From CAVTWD01 sp963738325 (GTDB lineage Bacteria > Actinomycetota > Acidimicrobiia > Acidimicrobiales > Ilumatobacteraceae): a stretch of 21,867 nt of DNA. Position numbers and translations under genes: made by a program. Below, one piece after another: positions 1 through 5,816 of this stretch. The stretch lies in assembly GCA_963738325.1 (NCBI GenBank), contig CAVTWD010000024.1, forward strand, positions 1-21,867, read 5' to 3'. The notes below the pieces were generated by a model. It made no database searches. It was not told the DNA's origin and was given only the letters and a program-made list of their open reading frames with translations. Each line of letters begins with the position of its first letter. Positions within the stretch are counted from its first letter, which is position 1.

Positions 1-24
1 ATGTAGTCCTAACTGAACGGTATT

Positions 25-63
25 GCCCCTAGCCCCGATCGTTCATGAGATCGGCTGAGGGGC
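25..63. other. Imperfect hairpin near window start
   Basis: The arms at 25-40 (GCCCCTAGCCCCGATC) and 49-63 (GATCGGCTGAGGGGC) pair with small bulges around a loop of about 8 nt. There is no T-run on either side, so a canonical intrinsic terminator is not supported. It lies just before the helicase fragment and could be a transcript end or an RNA structure. Low confidence. Confidence 0.3.
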
Positions 64-109
64 CGGTGTTCGGCTTGTTCGGTTGGTCGTCGTGGCGGCG
101 GCGATGTCA

Positions 110-561
110 TGGCGTGTGGTGTGGTCGGTGCGGATGGCATTGAGCGACTCTGGGGTGGTCCGGACGTGTACCGCTCCGACGGCCCGGCGGCCTTTGGATC
201 AGTCCATCGACATCCTCGCGACAGGCGCACCTGATGCGGCACGACGTGCCCTTGCCGAGCTTCGTGGCGTCGTGAAGGACCTCGGCGCTCCACGTCGACC
301 ACCGTCAGGCACGGGCGACGCTGAACAGCGGCAGATCGATCGGCTGACCGCCGTCGCTGCACGGCTTCGGACTGGTCGACCCCTTGTGCGTGGAATGACC
401 ATCCATCAGGGCAAGGGCCCGAGTGGGATCACGTTGGCGTCCGGCTCACTCCGGCAGACCACGGGCGGCTTGCCAGCGGCCTCGATCCCGATTTCGAAGC
501 CGACCGGGCACTCTACGTTGCGCTCACCAGAGCGCGGCACAGCGTGACCCTGGCGGGTTAG
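110..561 (+). pseudogene. C-terminal fragment of UvrD/Rep-family DNA helicase, frameshifted
   Basis: This encodes the last part of a superfamily 1A ATP-dependent helicase. Visible motifs are MTIHQGKG (about 394-418), matching the TIHxxKGxEW motif of UvrD C-terminal domains, and then, one frame over, PEWDHVGVRL and DPDFEADRALYVALTRARH, which contains helicase motif VI. The stop is TAG at 559-561. The frame changes near 416-421: the expected Arg codon between Gly and Glu-Trp is one base short (read as CC), so one base is probably missing. A second frame change near 190 is possible, where WGGPDVYRSDGPAAF in one frame meets DQSIDILATGAPDAA in another. The N-terminal ATPase half is absent. The fragment lies on the presumed chromosomal side of the tRNA-Met scar. 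The C-terminal motifs are convincing, but the 5' limit is not. Confidence 0.65.
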
Positions 562-1138
562 TTCATGGACCGACCGACTGACCGCCGCCGGCGCACGCGT
601 CAATGACTGGCTTCCGTCGACCACTCCGCCGACCCTTGCTAGACGAGTGCCGCATGGCCCACCACACTCACACCGAGGACCCGCACTCGGCTGTGACCGG
701 GCGCTCGTGATCTCACCGCATGCGACCGTCCAACACGGATCGCCGATCCTGGGCGTCGCGCCAAATGAACCCACGCCGGGCGGCTACTGCTATACCGAGT
801 CAACGTCTCGCCGCGCCTTGGTCGAGCCCTACGACTCGTCGACCACCCACACCTTGGACCCGTCCTCGGATACGCCCGTTCGTATCGGGACGCCAAAGAT
901 CCGTCCGGCGCTACGGGCAGCCCTCCGCCAGAGTCAACATCCCCAACGGATGCTGTCCAGCGAACCACGCTGCCACGGCCAGCGACAAGCTGGTCTGCGA
1001 TCTCTCTCGCCAACAGGTAAGTTCCTCGCCAGGAACGGTCGGGCGCCCGGCCCGCTCTCGGACGCTTCCCATGGCCACTCGATGAGGCTCCAATCGCTTG
1101 TTCGCGCCTTGTTCTCATCTGACCCCCTCCGGAACGCC
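562..1138. other. No convincing gene; one weakly coding-like stretch
   Basis: This stretch lies between the helicase stop and the tRNA terminator and contains no ORF I recognise. The most protein-like segment is plus-strand 769-1020, ending TAA, with residues such as LLLYRVNVSPRLGRALRLVD, but it has no start codon, ribosome site or recognised family. It could be another decayed 3' end. Everything else looks like random high-GC open frames. Confidence 0.4.
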
Positions 1139-1171
1139 AGAGGCCCTTCCCCGTTCCCGGAAAGGGCCTCT
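1139..1171 (-). terminator. Hairpin terminator downstream of tRNA-Met
   Basis: AGAGGCCCTT at 1139-1148 is the exact reverse complement of AAGGGCCTCT at 1162-1171, giving a 10-bp stem with a 13-nt loop. It begins 15 nt past the CCA end of the tRNA fragment on the minus strand, the usual place for a tRNA terminator. It is followed by TGGCGTTCC and not by a clear U-run, so it is a strong hairpin with a weak tail. Its presence marks the left side as the original tRNA flank. Confidence 0.6.
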
Positions 1172-1186
1172 GAACTGGTCTTTCGT

Positions 1187-1231
1187 TGGTGGCGGGGGCA
1201 GGATTTGAACCTGCGACCTTCGGGTTATGAG
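1187..1231 (-). mobile_element. Attachment-site scar: 3' half of tRNA-Met (CAT)
   Basis: On the minus strand this reads CTCATAA (anticodon loop, anticodon CAT), then CCCGA, a variable loop, a T-arm with perfect GCAGG/CCTGC pairing around TTCAAAT, CCCCGCC, the discriminator A and an encoded CCA. It is a correct tRNA-Met 3' half. The 5' half is absent: upstream there is no GGCGGGG acceptor strand, no D-arm, and the bases before the loop do not pair with CCCGA. Identity starting sharply at the anticodon loop is the hallmark of tyrosine-recombinase integration into a tRNA 3' end, where one junction keeps only the duplicated 3' segment. The terminator at 1139-1171 shows that host DNA lies to the left, so the element lies to the right. 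The intact tRNA copy is not in this window. Confidence 0.8.
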
Positions 1232-1299
1232 AGAGCCAGATCGAGGCGTTCTTCCTGGTAGATGCCCATTTTCCCATGGTCAGCCGGCGCAGTCAACTG

Positions 1300-1384
1300 C
1301 CCGCTGTTCCCTGCGGTTCCCCGCTGTTTACCGTTGGCTTGGTACATGGTTGGTACATCGGGTCAGGCTGACAGGTCAGGCTGA
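1300..1384. repeat. Three pairs of tandem direct repeats beside the att core (possible integrase arm sites)
   Basis: Exact direct repeats are CCCGCTGTT at 1300-1308 and 1320-1328 (period 20), TTGGTACAT at 1339-1347 and 1350-1358 (period 11), and GGTCAGGCTGA at 1361-1371 and 1374-1384 (period 13). They start about 70 bp inside the presumed element end. Short direct repeats next to an attP core are typical of integrase arm-type and excisionase sites. That role is inferred from position; the repeats themselves are observed directly. The last pair overlaps the 3' end of the minus-strand gene ending at 1376. Confidence 0.55.
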
Positions 1385-1616
1385 TCGGGCCAGCAGTCGG
1401 GCCGCGGCCGGGTCGTCGGCGGGTACCGCCACGAAGTGCACCTGGCTCGTCGTCGACCTGTTCGATGCGCACGACCGACCAGAAGCGGTCGGTGCCTGCG
1501 ATCACCACGGCACCCGGGACAAGGGCGCGCGGATCGACAGCGTCACGAAGCAGGCTCCACCACCGTCCCTCGTCGTCTTCGGCGTTGAGGTCAGCTCGCA
1601 GGTCGATGGTCGGCAT
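1376..1616 (-). CDS. Small protein of unknown function, second gene of a two-gene cassette; one frameshift
   Basis: Starts at ATG 1616 behind a good AGGAGGG site and begins MPTIDLRADLNAEDDEGRWW. The first frame is clear through DRFWSVVRIEQVDDE, then the coding character moves one frame over (about 1441-1456) to QVHFVAVPADDPAAARLLAR and a TGA at 1376-1378. The repaired product is about 80 residues. The opening charged beta-strand, the EDDEG(R)WW segment and the short basic/hydrophobic tail recall small actinobacterial proteins encoded beside the upstream gene, but I know no assigned function. The start lies 3 nt past the upstream stop, so translation is probably coupled. The pairing and size resemble a toxin-antitoxin or regulator-effector cassette; this is inference only. 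Confidence 0.6.
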
Positions 1617-1619
1617 CGC

Positions 1620-1975
1620 TCACCCTCCTGTGTGGTGGTGAGGGTTGGGCACCACCCGGTGCGCGGTGCCCAGCATACGAGCGACGAGCTCGGCCAGCTC
1701 GGGGTGAACGACGTCGTAGTGGGCGCCACACCGGTGTCCCACAGCTCGAGGCCGGCCGCCTGCAGATCGCCAGCCGCGAAAAGGACGAGCCACGGCACAG
1801 CGACGAGCCGGGTGGCTGCCAGGTCGGTCCACGCCAGGTCCACGGTCTCGGCGAACACTGAGATCCCGTAGAAGCCGTACACGTCGAAGTTCCGCGTGGC
1901 CGACTCGGCTAGGACCTCCGGGTCGAGGAGATCACCACGGATGACGACGGCCGCCAAAGCCCGACGGTCACGCAC
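1620..1975 (-). CDS. Conserved-looking protein of unknown function, first gene of a two-gene cassette; one frameshift
   Basis: The likely start is GTG 1975 with no strong ribosome site, so the transcript may be leaderless or the true start slightly different. The first part reads LAAVVIRGDLLDPEVLAESA, then NFDVYGFYGISVFAE and LVLFAAGDLQAAGLELWDTG. After a frame change near 1720-1730 it continues HYDVVHPELAELVARMLG and ends HRVVPNPHHHTGG at the TGA (1620-1622). The joined product is about 118 residues. The segments GDLLDP, YGFYGISVF, GLELWDTG and HYDVVHPEL look like conserved motifs. I recall similar unnamed actinobacterial proteins but no characterised member. Its start is only 45 bp from the divergent antitoxin gene. 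Soluble; no signal peptide or membrane segment. Confidence 0.6.
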
Positions 1976-2008
1976 CGGCGCGGGAGGGTCGAGTCACAGC
2001 GTCAGCGG

Positions 2009-2023
2009 TACTATGCCGCGGTG
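2009..2023 (+). promoter_or_regulatory. Probable leaderless promoter of the antitoxin gene
   Basis: TACTAT at 2009-2014 fits the actinobacterial -10 consensus TANNNT. It is followed by exactly 6 nt and then the GTG start at 2021, the geometry of leaderless transcription in which the first base of the start codon is the transcript start. No ribosome site precedes the GTG. No clear -35 was seen. Confidence 0.45.
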
Positions 2024-2272
2024 GCGACCGCGGCTGAGAACCTCTTCGAGAAGGCATTGCAGCTGCCCGCGTCCGATCGGGCGCACCTCGCCGCCGACCT
2101 CATTGCGAGCCTCGATGCGGACGCCGCCGATGAGGCCTCGGTCGACAAGTCCTGGAGCCAGGAGACTGCCCGCCGTGCCGAGATGGTCGAGACCGGCGAG
2201 GCGCAGCTCGTCAGCTGGGATCACCTCGAGGAGCGCATCGCCAAGCACCGTTCGTCACCATCGAGCGGTTGA
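2021..2272 (+). CDS. Antitoxin of a ParDE/RelBE-like module (addiction module component family)
   Basis: An 83-residue acidic protein beginning with GTG. The core FEKALQLPASDRAHLAADLI, followed by ASLDADAADEASVDKSW and a C-terminal VSWDHLEERIAK, matches the short addiction-module component family (TIGR02574-like), where an N-terminal helical segment with LPxxDRxxLAxxLI and a W-rich middle binds a ParE/RelE toxin. Its stop (TGA 2270-2272) overlaps the TTG start of the toxin by four bases, as in coupled toxin-antitoxin operons. It would neutralise the toxin and probably help autoregulate the operon. Intact, with no odd features. Divergent from the unknown cassette at 1975. Family assignment is confident; the exact partner specificity is not. 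Confidence 0.8.
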   Translation: MATAAENLFEKALQLPASDRAHLAADLIASLDADAADEASVDKSWSQETARRAEMVETGEAQLVSWDHLEERIAKHRSSPSSG

Positions 2273-2586
2273 GCCTGCCGGTCCGGCTTCATCCGCTCGC
2301 CGAGGACGATCTCGCAGCGGCATGGAGCTAGTACGAGGAGCAGGTGCCGGGTCTCGGTGACCGCTTCCTCGAAGCGGTACGGGCGACGATCGAGAGCGTG
2401 GCGGACTGGCCCGGCTCAGGAGCACCGATGCTGCATGACAGAGAAGGGGAGGTGGTCGAGCGACGGTCTTCAACGGCTGGGTTTCCGTACGCCGTCCGGT
2501 ACCGGGTGATCGACGGTGTCGTCGTCGTCATGGCCGTCCACCACCAGCGCCGACACCCCGATGCCGACGCCGATCGGCAACCGTGA
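2269..2586 (+). pseudogene. ParE/RelE-family toxin interrupted by an in-frame TAG
   Basis: Reading from TTG 2269, which overlaps the antitoxin stop, gives LSLPVRLHPLAEDDLAAAWS, a TAG at 2329-2331, then YEEQVPGLGDRFLEAVRATI and a C-terminus with FPYAVRYRVIDGVVVVMAV and HQRRHP. This is the whole ParE/RelE fold in order: first strand, helical hairpin with YEEQ.PGLG.RF, then the FPY.VRY strands and the basic tail. Full length would be 105 codons, normal for the family. One nonsense codon after residue 20 is the only visible lesion; an ATG or GTG restart after it would lack the first strand and helix. It could be a decayed toxin, tolerated because the product is poisonous, or a base-calling error. 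Confidence 0.75.
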
Positions 2587-2599
2587 TCAGGGGAGGGAG

Positions 2600-2872
2600 C
2601 TAGGGGAACGCGACGTTCTCGTGGTCACAGGCGGTGAGCTCTTCGACTCTCCGCTGCAGCTCCTCGAGGTGCTCCTCGTAGAGCCCCCGTGGTGTGGTGC
2701 TGAGCTTGATGCAGAGGTCGGCGGCGACGGCGGTGGCGATGCCGTGCTGTGCTCCGTTCCCCATGTACTTCGTGACGGACCCGGCGACGTGGGTGACGCT
2801 GATGTGCTTGCCCGCCATCATCAGGTTCGAGATGTTCCGCGAGTAGAGGCAGCGGAATGGGACCGTGTATGG
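2600..2872 (-). pseudogene. C-terminal fragment of FAD-dependent oxidoreductase
   Basis: The minus strand encodes PYTVPFRCLYSRNISNLMMA, then GKHISVTHVAGSVTKYMGNG, LCIKLSTTPRGLYEEHLEEL and a TAG stop (2600-2602). This is the characteristic end of the FAD-dependent oxidoreductase family that includes putative xanthan-lyase-type proteins (PF12831-like), with the RCLYSRNI.NL.MAG motif followed by the alternating small-residue segment that closes the flavin site. The N-terminal Rossmann domain and most of the protein are gone: sequence identity to the family stops abruptly near 2870, where the permease fragment begins on the other strand. Converges on the toxin gene with 13 bp between stops. No function expected. 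Confidence 0.75.
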
Positions 2873-4406
2873 CTGCTGATCACGGAAGTCTTCGCCGCGG
2901 CGCTGGCCGCCTACGTCCTGCTGGGCCGGCTCGTGCGCACCCAACGTGGCCAGATCGGCATGCTGCGCGCCAACGGCTATCCCCGACGCCGGCTGCTGAT
3001 CCACTACACCGCCTACGGCGCAACCGCCGGGATCATCGGGTCGACCATCGGTGCCGCCGGCGGGCTCGGCCTCGCGGTGTGGCTCACCAACACCTACACG
3101 ACGTCGCTCGGCATCCCCCTTGCCGTCGCCCCCTTCCACGCCCTCACTCCCATCGTCGGGATCGCGGTCGGGACCCTCGCCAGCGTCGCTCGCCGCGCTC
3201 GGCCCCGCCCGCGCCGCGGTTCGGGTCGCGCCGGCCGAAGCAATGCGGGGCGTCGCCCCTCTCGGCGTCGGCCACCACAGCATCTTCGAACGCGCCCCCG
3301 GGATGCGCTGCCTACCGGTCCGCGCCCGACTCGCGCTCCGCAACCTCGGGCGCAGCCCCCGCCGCGCCCTGTCGACCGGCATCGGCGTCGCGCTCGCCGC
3401 GGTCCTCGTCGTGTCCTCGCTCGGCATGCTCGACACGATCTCGCTCGTCCTGGACGACCAGTTCCACCAGATCCAACGCCAAGACGCGCAGCTCTACCTC
3501 TCGGGTACCCGGCGACGCGCCACTGCACGCCGCGGCGAACGCCCCCGGTGTCGCGTAGGTCGAACCCGCCCTCGAGGCGCCCATCGTGCTCAGCAACGCT
3601 CCCGCCGCTACCAGACGGTGCTCACCGGGTTCACCCCCGACACGACCATGCACCGATTCGACACCGCCCTTCCCGACGACGGCATCCTCCTCGGCGACAC
3701 ACTGCACGCAACCCTCGCCGTCGACGTCGGCCAGACCGTCGACCTCGCCGCGGCCGGCGGCAGCCCGGTGCCCGTCAGAGTCGCCGGGTTCGTCCACGAG
3801 CCCTTCGGCAGCCTCGCCTACACGACCGTCGCGCACGCCGAACGGCTCGCCGGCAGCAACGGGCATCCGTCTCTCCTCGTCCGCTACACCCCCGACGCCG
3901 ACCAGGCCGCCGTCCGAGCCGAGCTCGCGGGCCTACCCGGCGTCGTCGCGTTCCGCGACATCCGCGGCAGCGAAGAGACCGTCCGCCAACTGCTCGGCCT
4001 GTTCTACGCCATCGTCGGCGTGATGCTCCTCTTCGGCTCGATCCTCGCGTTCGTCGTGCTGTTCAACACGCTGTCGGTCAACCTGGCCGAACGCACCGTC
4101 GAGATCGCCACCCTGCGCGCCGCCGGCGGCAGAGTGACAACCCTCGCCCGCATGATGACCGCGGAGAACCTGGTCCTCGTGGCCGCCGCCATCCCGGCCG
4201 GGCTCGTCGCCGGCTGGCTCAGTGCCCGATGGCTGATGAGCTCGTTCGGCAGCGACCTCTACCACATGAGCCTCCGGCTGCGACCGACGACCCCGCTTCT
4301 CCTCGCCGTCGCGCTGCTCGCCATCGCACTCCTCATGCACATCCCCGGGCGACGAAGCATCAGACGCCTCGACGTTGCCCGCATCGTGCGCGAACGCGCC
4401 CTCTGA
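2870..4406 (+). pseudogene. FtsX/MacB-type ABC transporter permease, 5'-truncated and frameshifted
   Basis: The C-terminal half or more of a large ABC permease with duplicated FtsX domains. The first visible segment is WLLITEVFAAALAAYVLLGR with RTQRGQIGMLRANGYPRRRL (the FtsX cytoplasmic loop), then two membrane helices. After a frame change near 3185 it continues LGPARAAVRVAPAEAMRG, LRNLGRSPRRALSTGIGVAL, a periplasmic domain, LLGLFYAIVGVMLLFGSILA, a second RTVEIATLRAAGG loop and two last helices, ending RIVRERAL (TGA 4404-4406). A middle piece (about 3505-3610) is coding in a third frame and holds a TAG at 3556-3558. So there are at least three frame changes, one nonsense codon and no 5' end. 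Such permeases usually have an ATPase partner; none is present. Confidence 0.75.
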
Positions 4407-4461
4407 ACGCAGCCGACGACGACCGCAGGTCCCGTCCCGATCCGTCCGCTCTAGGGCGAGA

Positions 4462-4678
4462 GACGTGCGTTGCGACGATTACCTGTGGCTTCGACGTCGA
4501 CGTCACCATCACGGCCGACGTCGACACACTGCACCCTGTCTGGCTTGGCCGCGAACCGATGACCCATGCCGTGCGCGCCGGACGGCTCGCCTTCGAAGGC
4601 CCACGCGCTCTCACCCGCCGCATGCCGGACGTGCTCCAGCTCAGCCAGATCGCTGACGCCGTCCACACCTCCCTGTGA
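4462..4678 (+). pseudogene. Orphan SCP2-like C-terminal domain, probably from an HxlR-type regulator
   Basis: The open frame ending TGA 4676-4678 contains DVDVTITADVDTLHPVWLGR, then AVRAGRLAFEGPRALTRRMP and LQLSQIADAV. This matches the C-terminal sterol-carrier-like domain found after the winged helix in many actinobacterial HxlR regulators (V.LT..ADV.TL..VW.G, G...L.GPRAL.R.FP.WL.LS). No start codon, ribosome site or winged-helix part precedes it; upstream is the permease stop at 4406. It is therefore best read as a 3' fragment. The stop lies in a perfect GTGACG-G-CGTCAC palindrome (4675-4687). Moderately confident about the fold, less about the parent. Confidence 0.55.
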
Positions 4679-4775
4679 CGGCGTCACTAACCGGCAGTGA
4701 GGAGTGTGCAACGGGTAGCGGTGTGCTTGGGGGCGACGAAGGACCTCGAGGAGGTCAGTGCCAGTCCACGCTGGA

Positions 4776-5084
4776 TCAGACGTCCTCGACGTTCCCCGCG
4801 AAAATGACCCGCCGGGCCACGTCGTACGTCGCCGAATCGGCTCTCACCGCAGCCATCTCGGCGGACGCCCGCTCGGTGCTCAGAGCGTCGCCGTCGGCGA
4901 ACCACAGCTCCGCGACCAAGTAGGGAGCGCCGTCACCGTGCGGAAGGCTGATGGTGAAGCGCTCCAGACCGGGGACTGCTCGCACGAGCGGGACGTGCCG
5001 CTCGCGGTACGCAGACTCGAAGTCGTCGCCGTCGGCGGGGTCGAAGTACTGGACGGTGATCTTGGTGGAGGGTGCGTCGGTCAT
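4776..5084 (-). CDS. EthD-family protein
   Basis: A 102-residue protein from ATG 5084, within the usual 95-110 length for EthD-like dimeric alpha/beta barrel proteins. Typical features are the opening strand KITVQYFDPADGDDFESAYR, the conserved RHVPLVRAVPGLERF segment (about residues 29-43), AELWFADGDAL, and a late acidic strand. Members act as small accessory enzymes or stabilisers in degradation of ethers, steroids and polyketide-like compounds; the exact reaction here cannot be told. It lies 96 bp downstream of, and in the same direction as, the HxlR regulator, so a two-gene operon or direct regulation is plausible. No lesion seen. Confidence 0.85.
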   Translation of the reverse strand: MTDAPSTKITVQYFDPADGDDFESAYRERHVPLVRAVPGLERFTISLPHGDGAPYLVAELWFADGDALSTERASAEMAAVRADSATYDVARRVIFAGNVEDV

Positions 5085-5180
5085 GGTTCGAACGTACGGA
5101 TGACGTTCCCGGACAACGAGTGCAGAGATTGGACTCCGCCAGTCCTGTTTCGGTACCGATCAGCGACCGGGAAGGCGCAT

Positions 5181-5513
5181 TCAGCCGAACTCTCGAGCCC
5201 ACCGTTTGGACCACGCGTCGAGCGGAGCGATGGCGTCGCCGAGCGCACGACCGAGGCTCGTCAACGCGTACGCCTGGTCGTGACGGCCGATCAGCCCAGC
5301 TTCGGTCAGCTCGCGGAGCCGGTCGCACAGCACGCTGGGCGACAGTCCCTCGCAGCGGGACAGAAGCGCTCGGGCGCCGAGGGGCTCGGCCTGGAGCTCC
5401 CAGAGAACGCGCAGCGCCCACCGTCGGCCGAGGAGGTCGAGCGCCGCCATGATCGGCCGGCCGGTCTTCGACGCTCGTACCGGCCGCCCCGGTCTCGGAG
5501 TTCGAGATGGCAT
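5181..5513 (-). CDS. HxlR-family winged-helix transcriptional regulator
   Basis: A 110-residue protein from ATG 5513, preceded by an AGAGGG-like ribosome site. The family pattern is complete: LLGRRWALRVLWEL (27-40), GARALLSRCEGLSPSVLCDR with LRELTEAGLI (recognition helix region, 47-75), the wing YALTSLGRALG (82-92) and the closing PLDAWSKRW helix. HxlR proteins bind short palindromes as dimers and often sense reactive electrophiles or redox state; Cys54 and Cys63 are the only cysteines and could be sensors (inference). A perfect palindrome lies 17 bp upstream of the start, suggesting autoregulation. EthD follows in the same direction. It has no C-terminal extension, while an SCP2-like tail sits alone at 4462-4678. 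Confidence 0.88.
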   Translation of the reverse strand: MPSRTPRPGRPVRASKTGRPIMAALDLLGRRWALRVLWELQAEPLGARALLSRCEGLSPSVLCDRLRELTEAGLIGRHDQAYALTSLGRALGDAIAPLDAWSKRWAREFG

Positions 5514-5530
5514 CCGTCACTTCCCTCTTG

Positions 5531-5549
5531 CGTTTCGTTTTTCGAAACG
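5531..5549. promoter_or_regulatory. Palindromic operator candidate for the HxlR regulator
   Basis: CGTTTCG (5531-5537), TTTTT, CGAAACG (5543-5549) form a perfect 7-bp inverted repeat. It is markedly AT-rich for this DNA, lies 17 bp upstream of the HxlR start and overlaps where a minus-strand promoter would be. HxlR sites are commonly short AT-containing palindromes, so autoregulation is likely. A transcript hairpin is the alternative reading. Confidence 0.6.
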
Positions 5550-5664
5550 TTACCTTGACGAGAGACGTGCAGGATGGGCACGATGGGCAAGCAACGGTCC
5601 GCCGAGGCGAGCCGCTGCATGAAGTGCTCGCGATCGCGAGCGTGGAGGATCGGCGCTCATGCGG

Positions 5665-5717
5665 GATGTCTCGACAGTCACCCGGCCCGCGTTCGGGGGC
5701 GCGGATATCGAGACATC
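5665..5717. repeat. Separated perfect inverted repeat in a gene-free stretch
   Basis: GATGTCTCGA at 5665-5674 and TCGAGACATC at 5708-5717 are exact reverse complements with 33 nt between them. They lie about 100 bp past the stop of the large minus-strand regulator, in 5550-5816, where I see no gene. It may be part of transcription termination for that gene or a protein binding site; no U-run supports a standard terminator. Confidence 0.35.
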
Positions 5718-5816
5718 GCGTCGGGAACGACAGGCCGTCGTGGGCTTGTTCTCCCATATGACGTGGTTCAGGCGGTCGGGCACGTGTTCGAGCTCGAAGG
5801 AATGCGGGGCGGGTGG

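Noticed and set aside
1187..1265. A complete tRNA-Met gene
   Set aside because: No acceptor 5' strand, D-arm or anticodon 5' strand exists upstream; only the 3' half is present.
639..1277. Minus-strand 212-codon open frame containing HNPKVAGSNPAPAT
   Set aside because: This peptide is the well-known spurious translation of a tRNA 3' end; the rest has no coding features.
2516..4678. A single 720-codon plus-strand protein
   Set aside because: It strings together an unrelated leader, one frame of the permease, an Arg/Pro-rich out-of-frame middle and the SCP2-like tail; the middle is a high-GC shadow.
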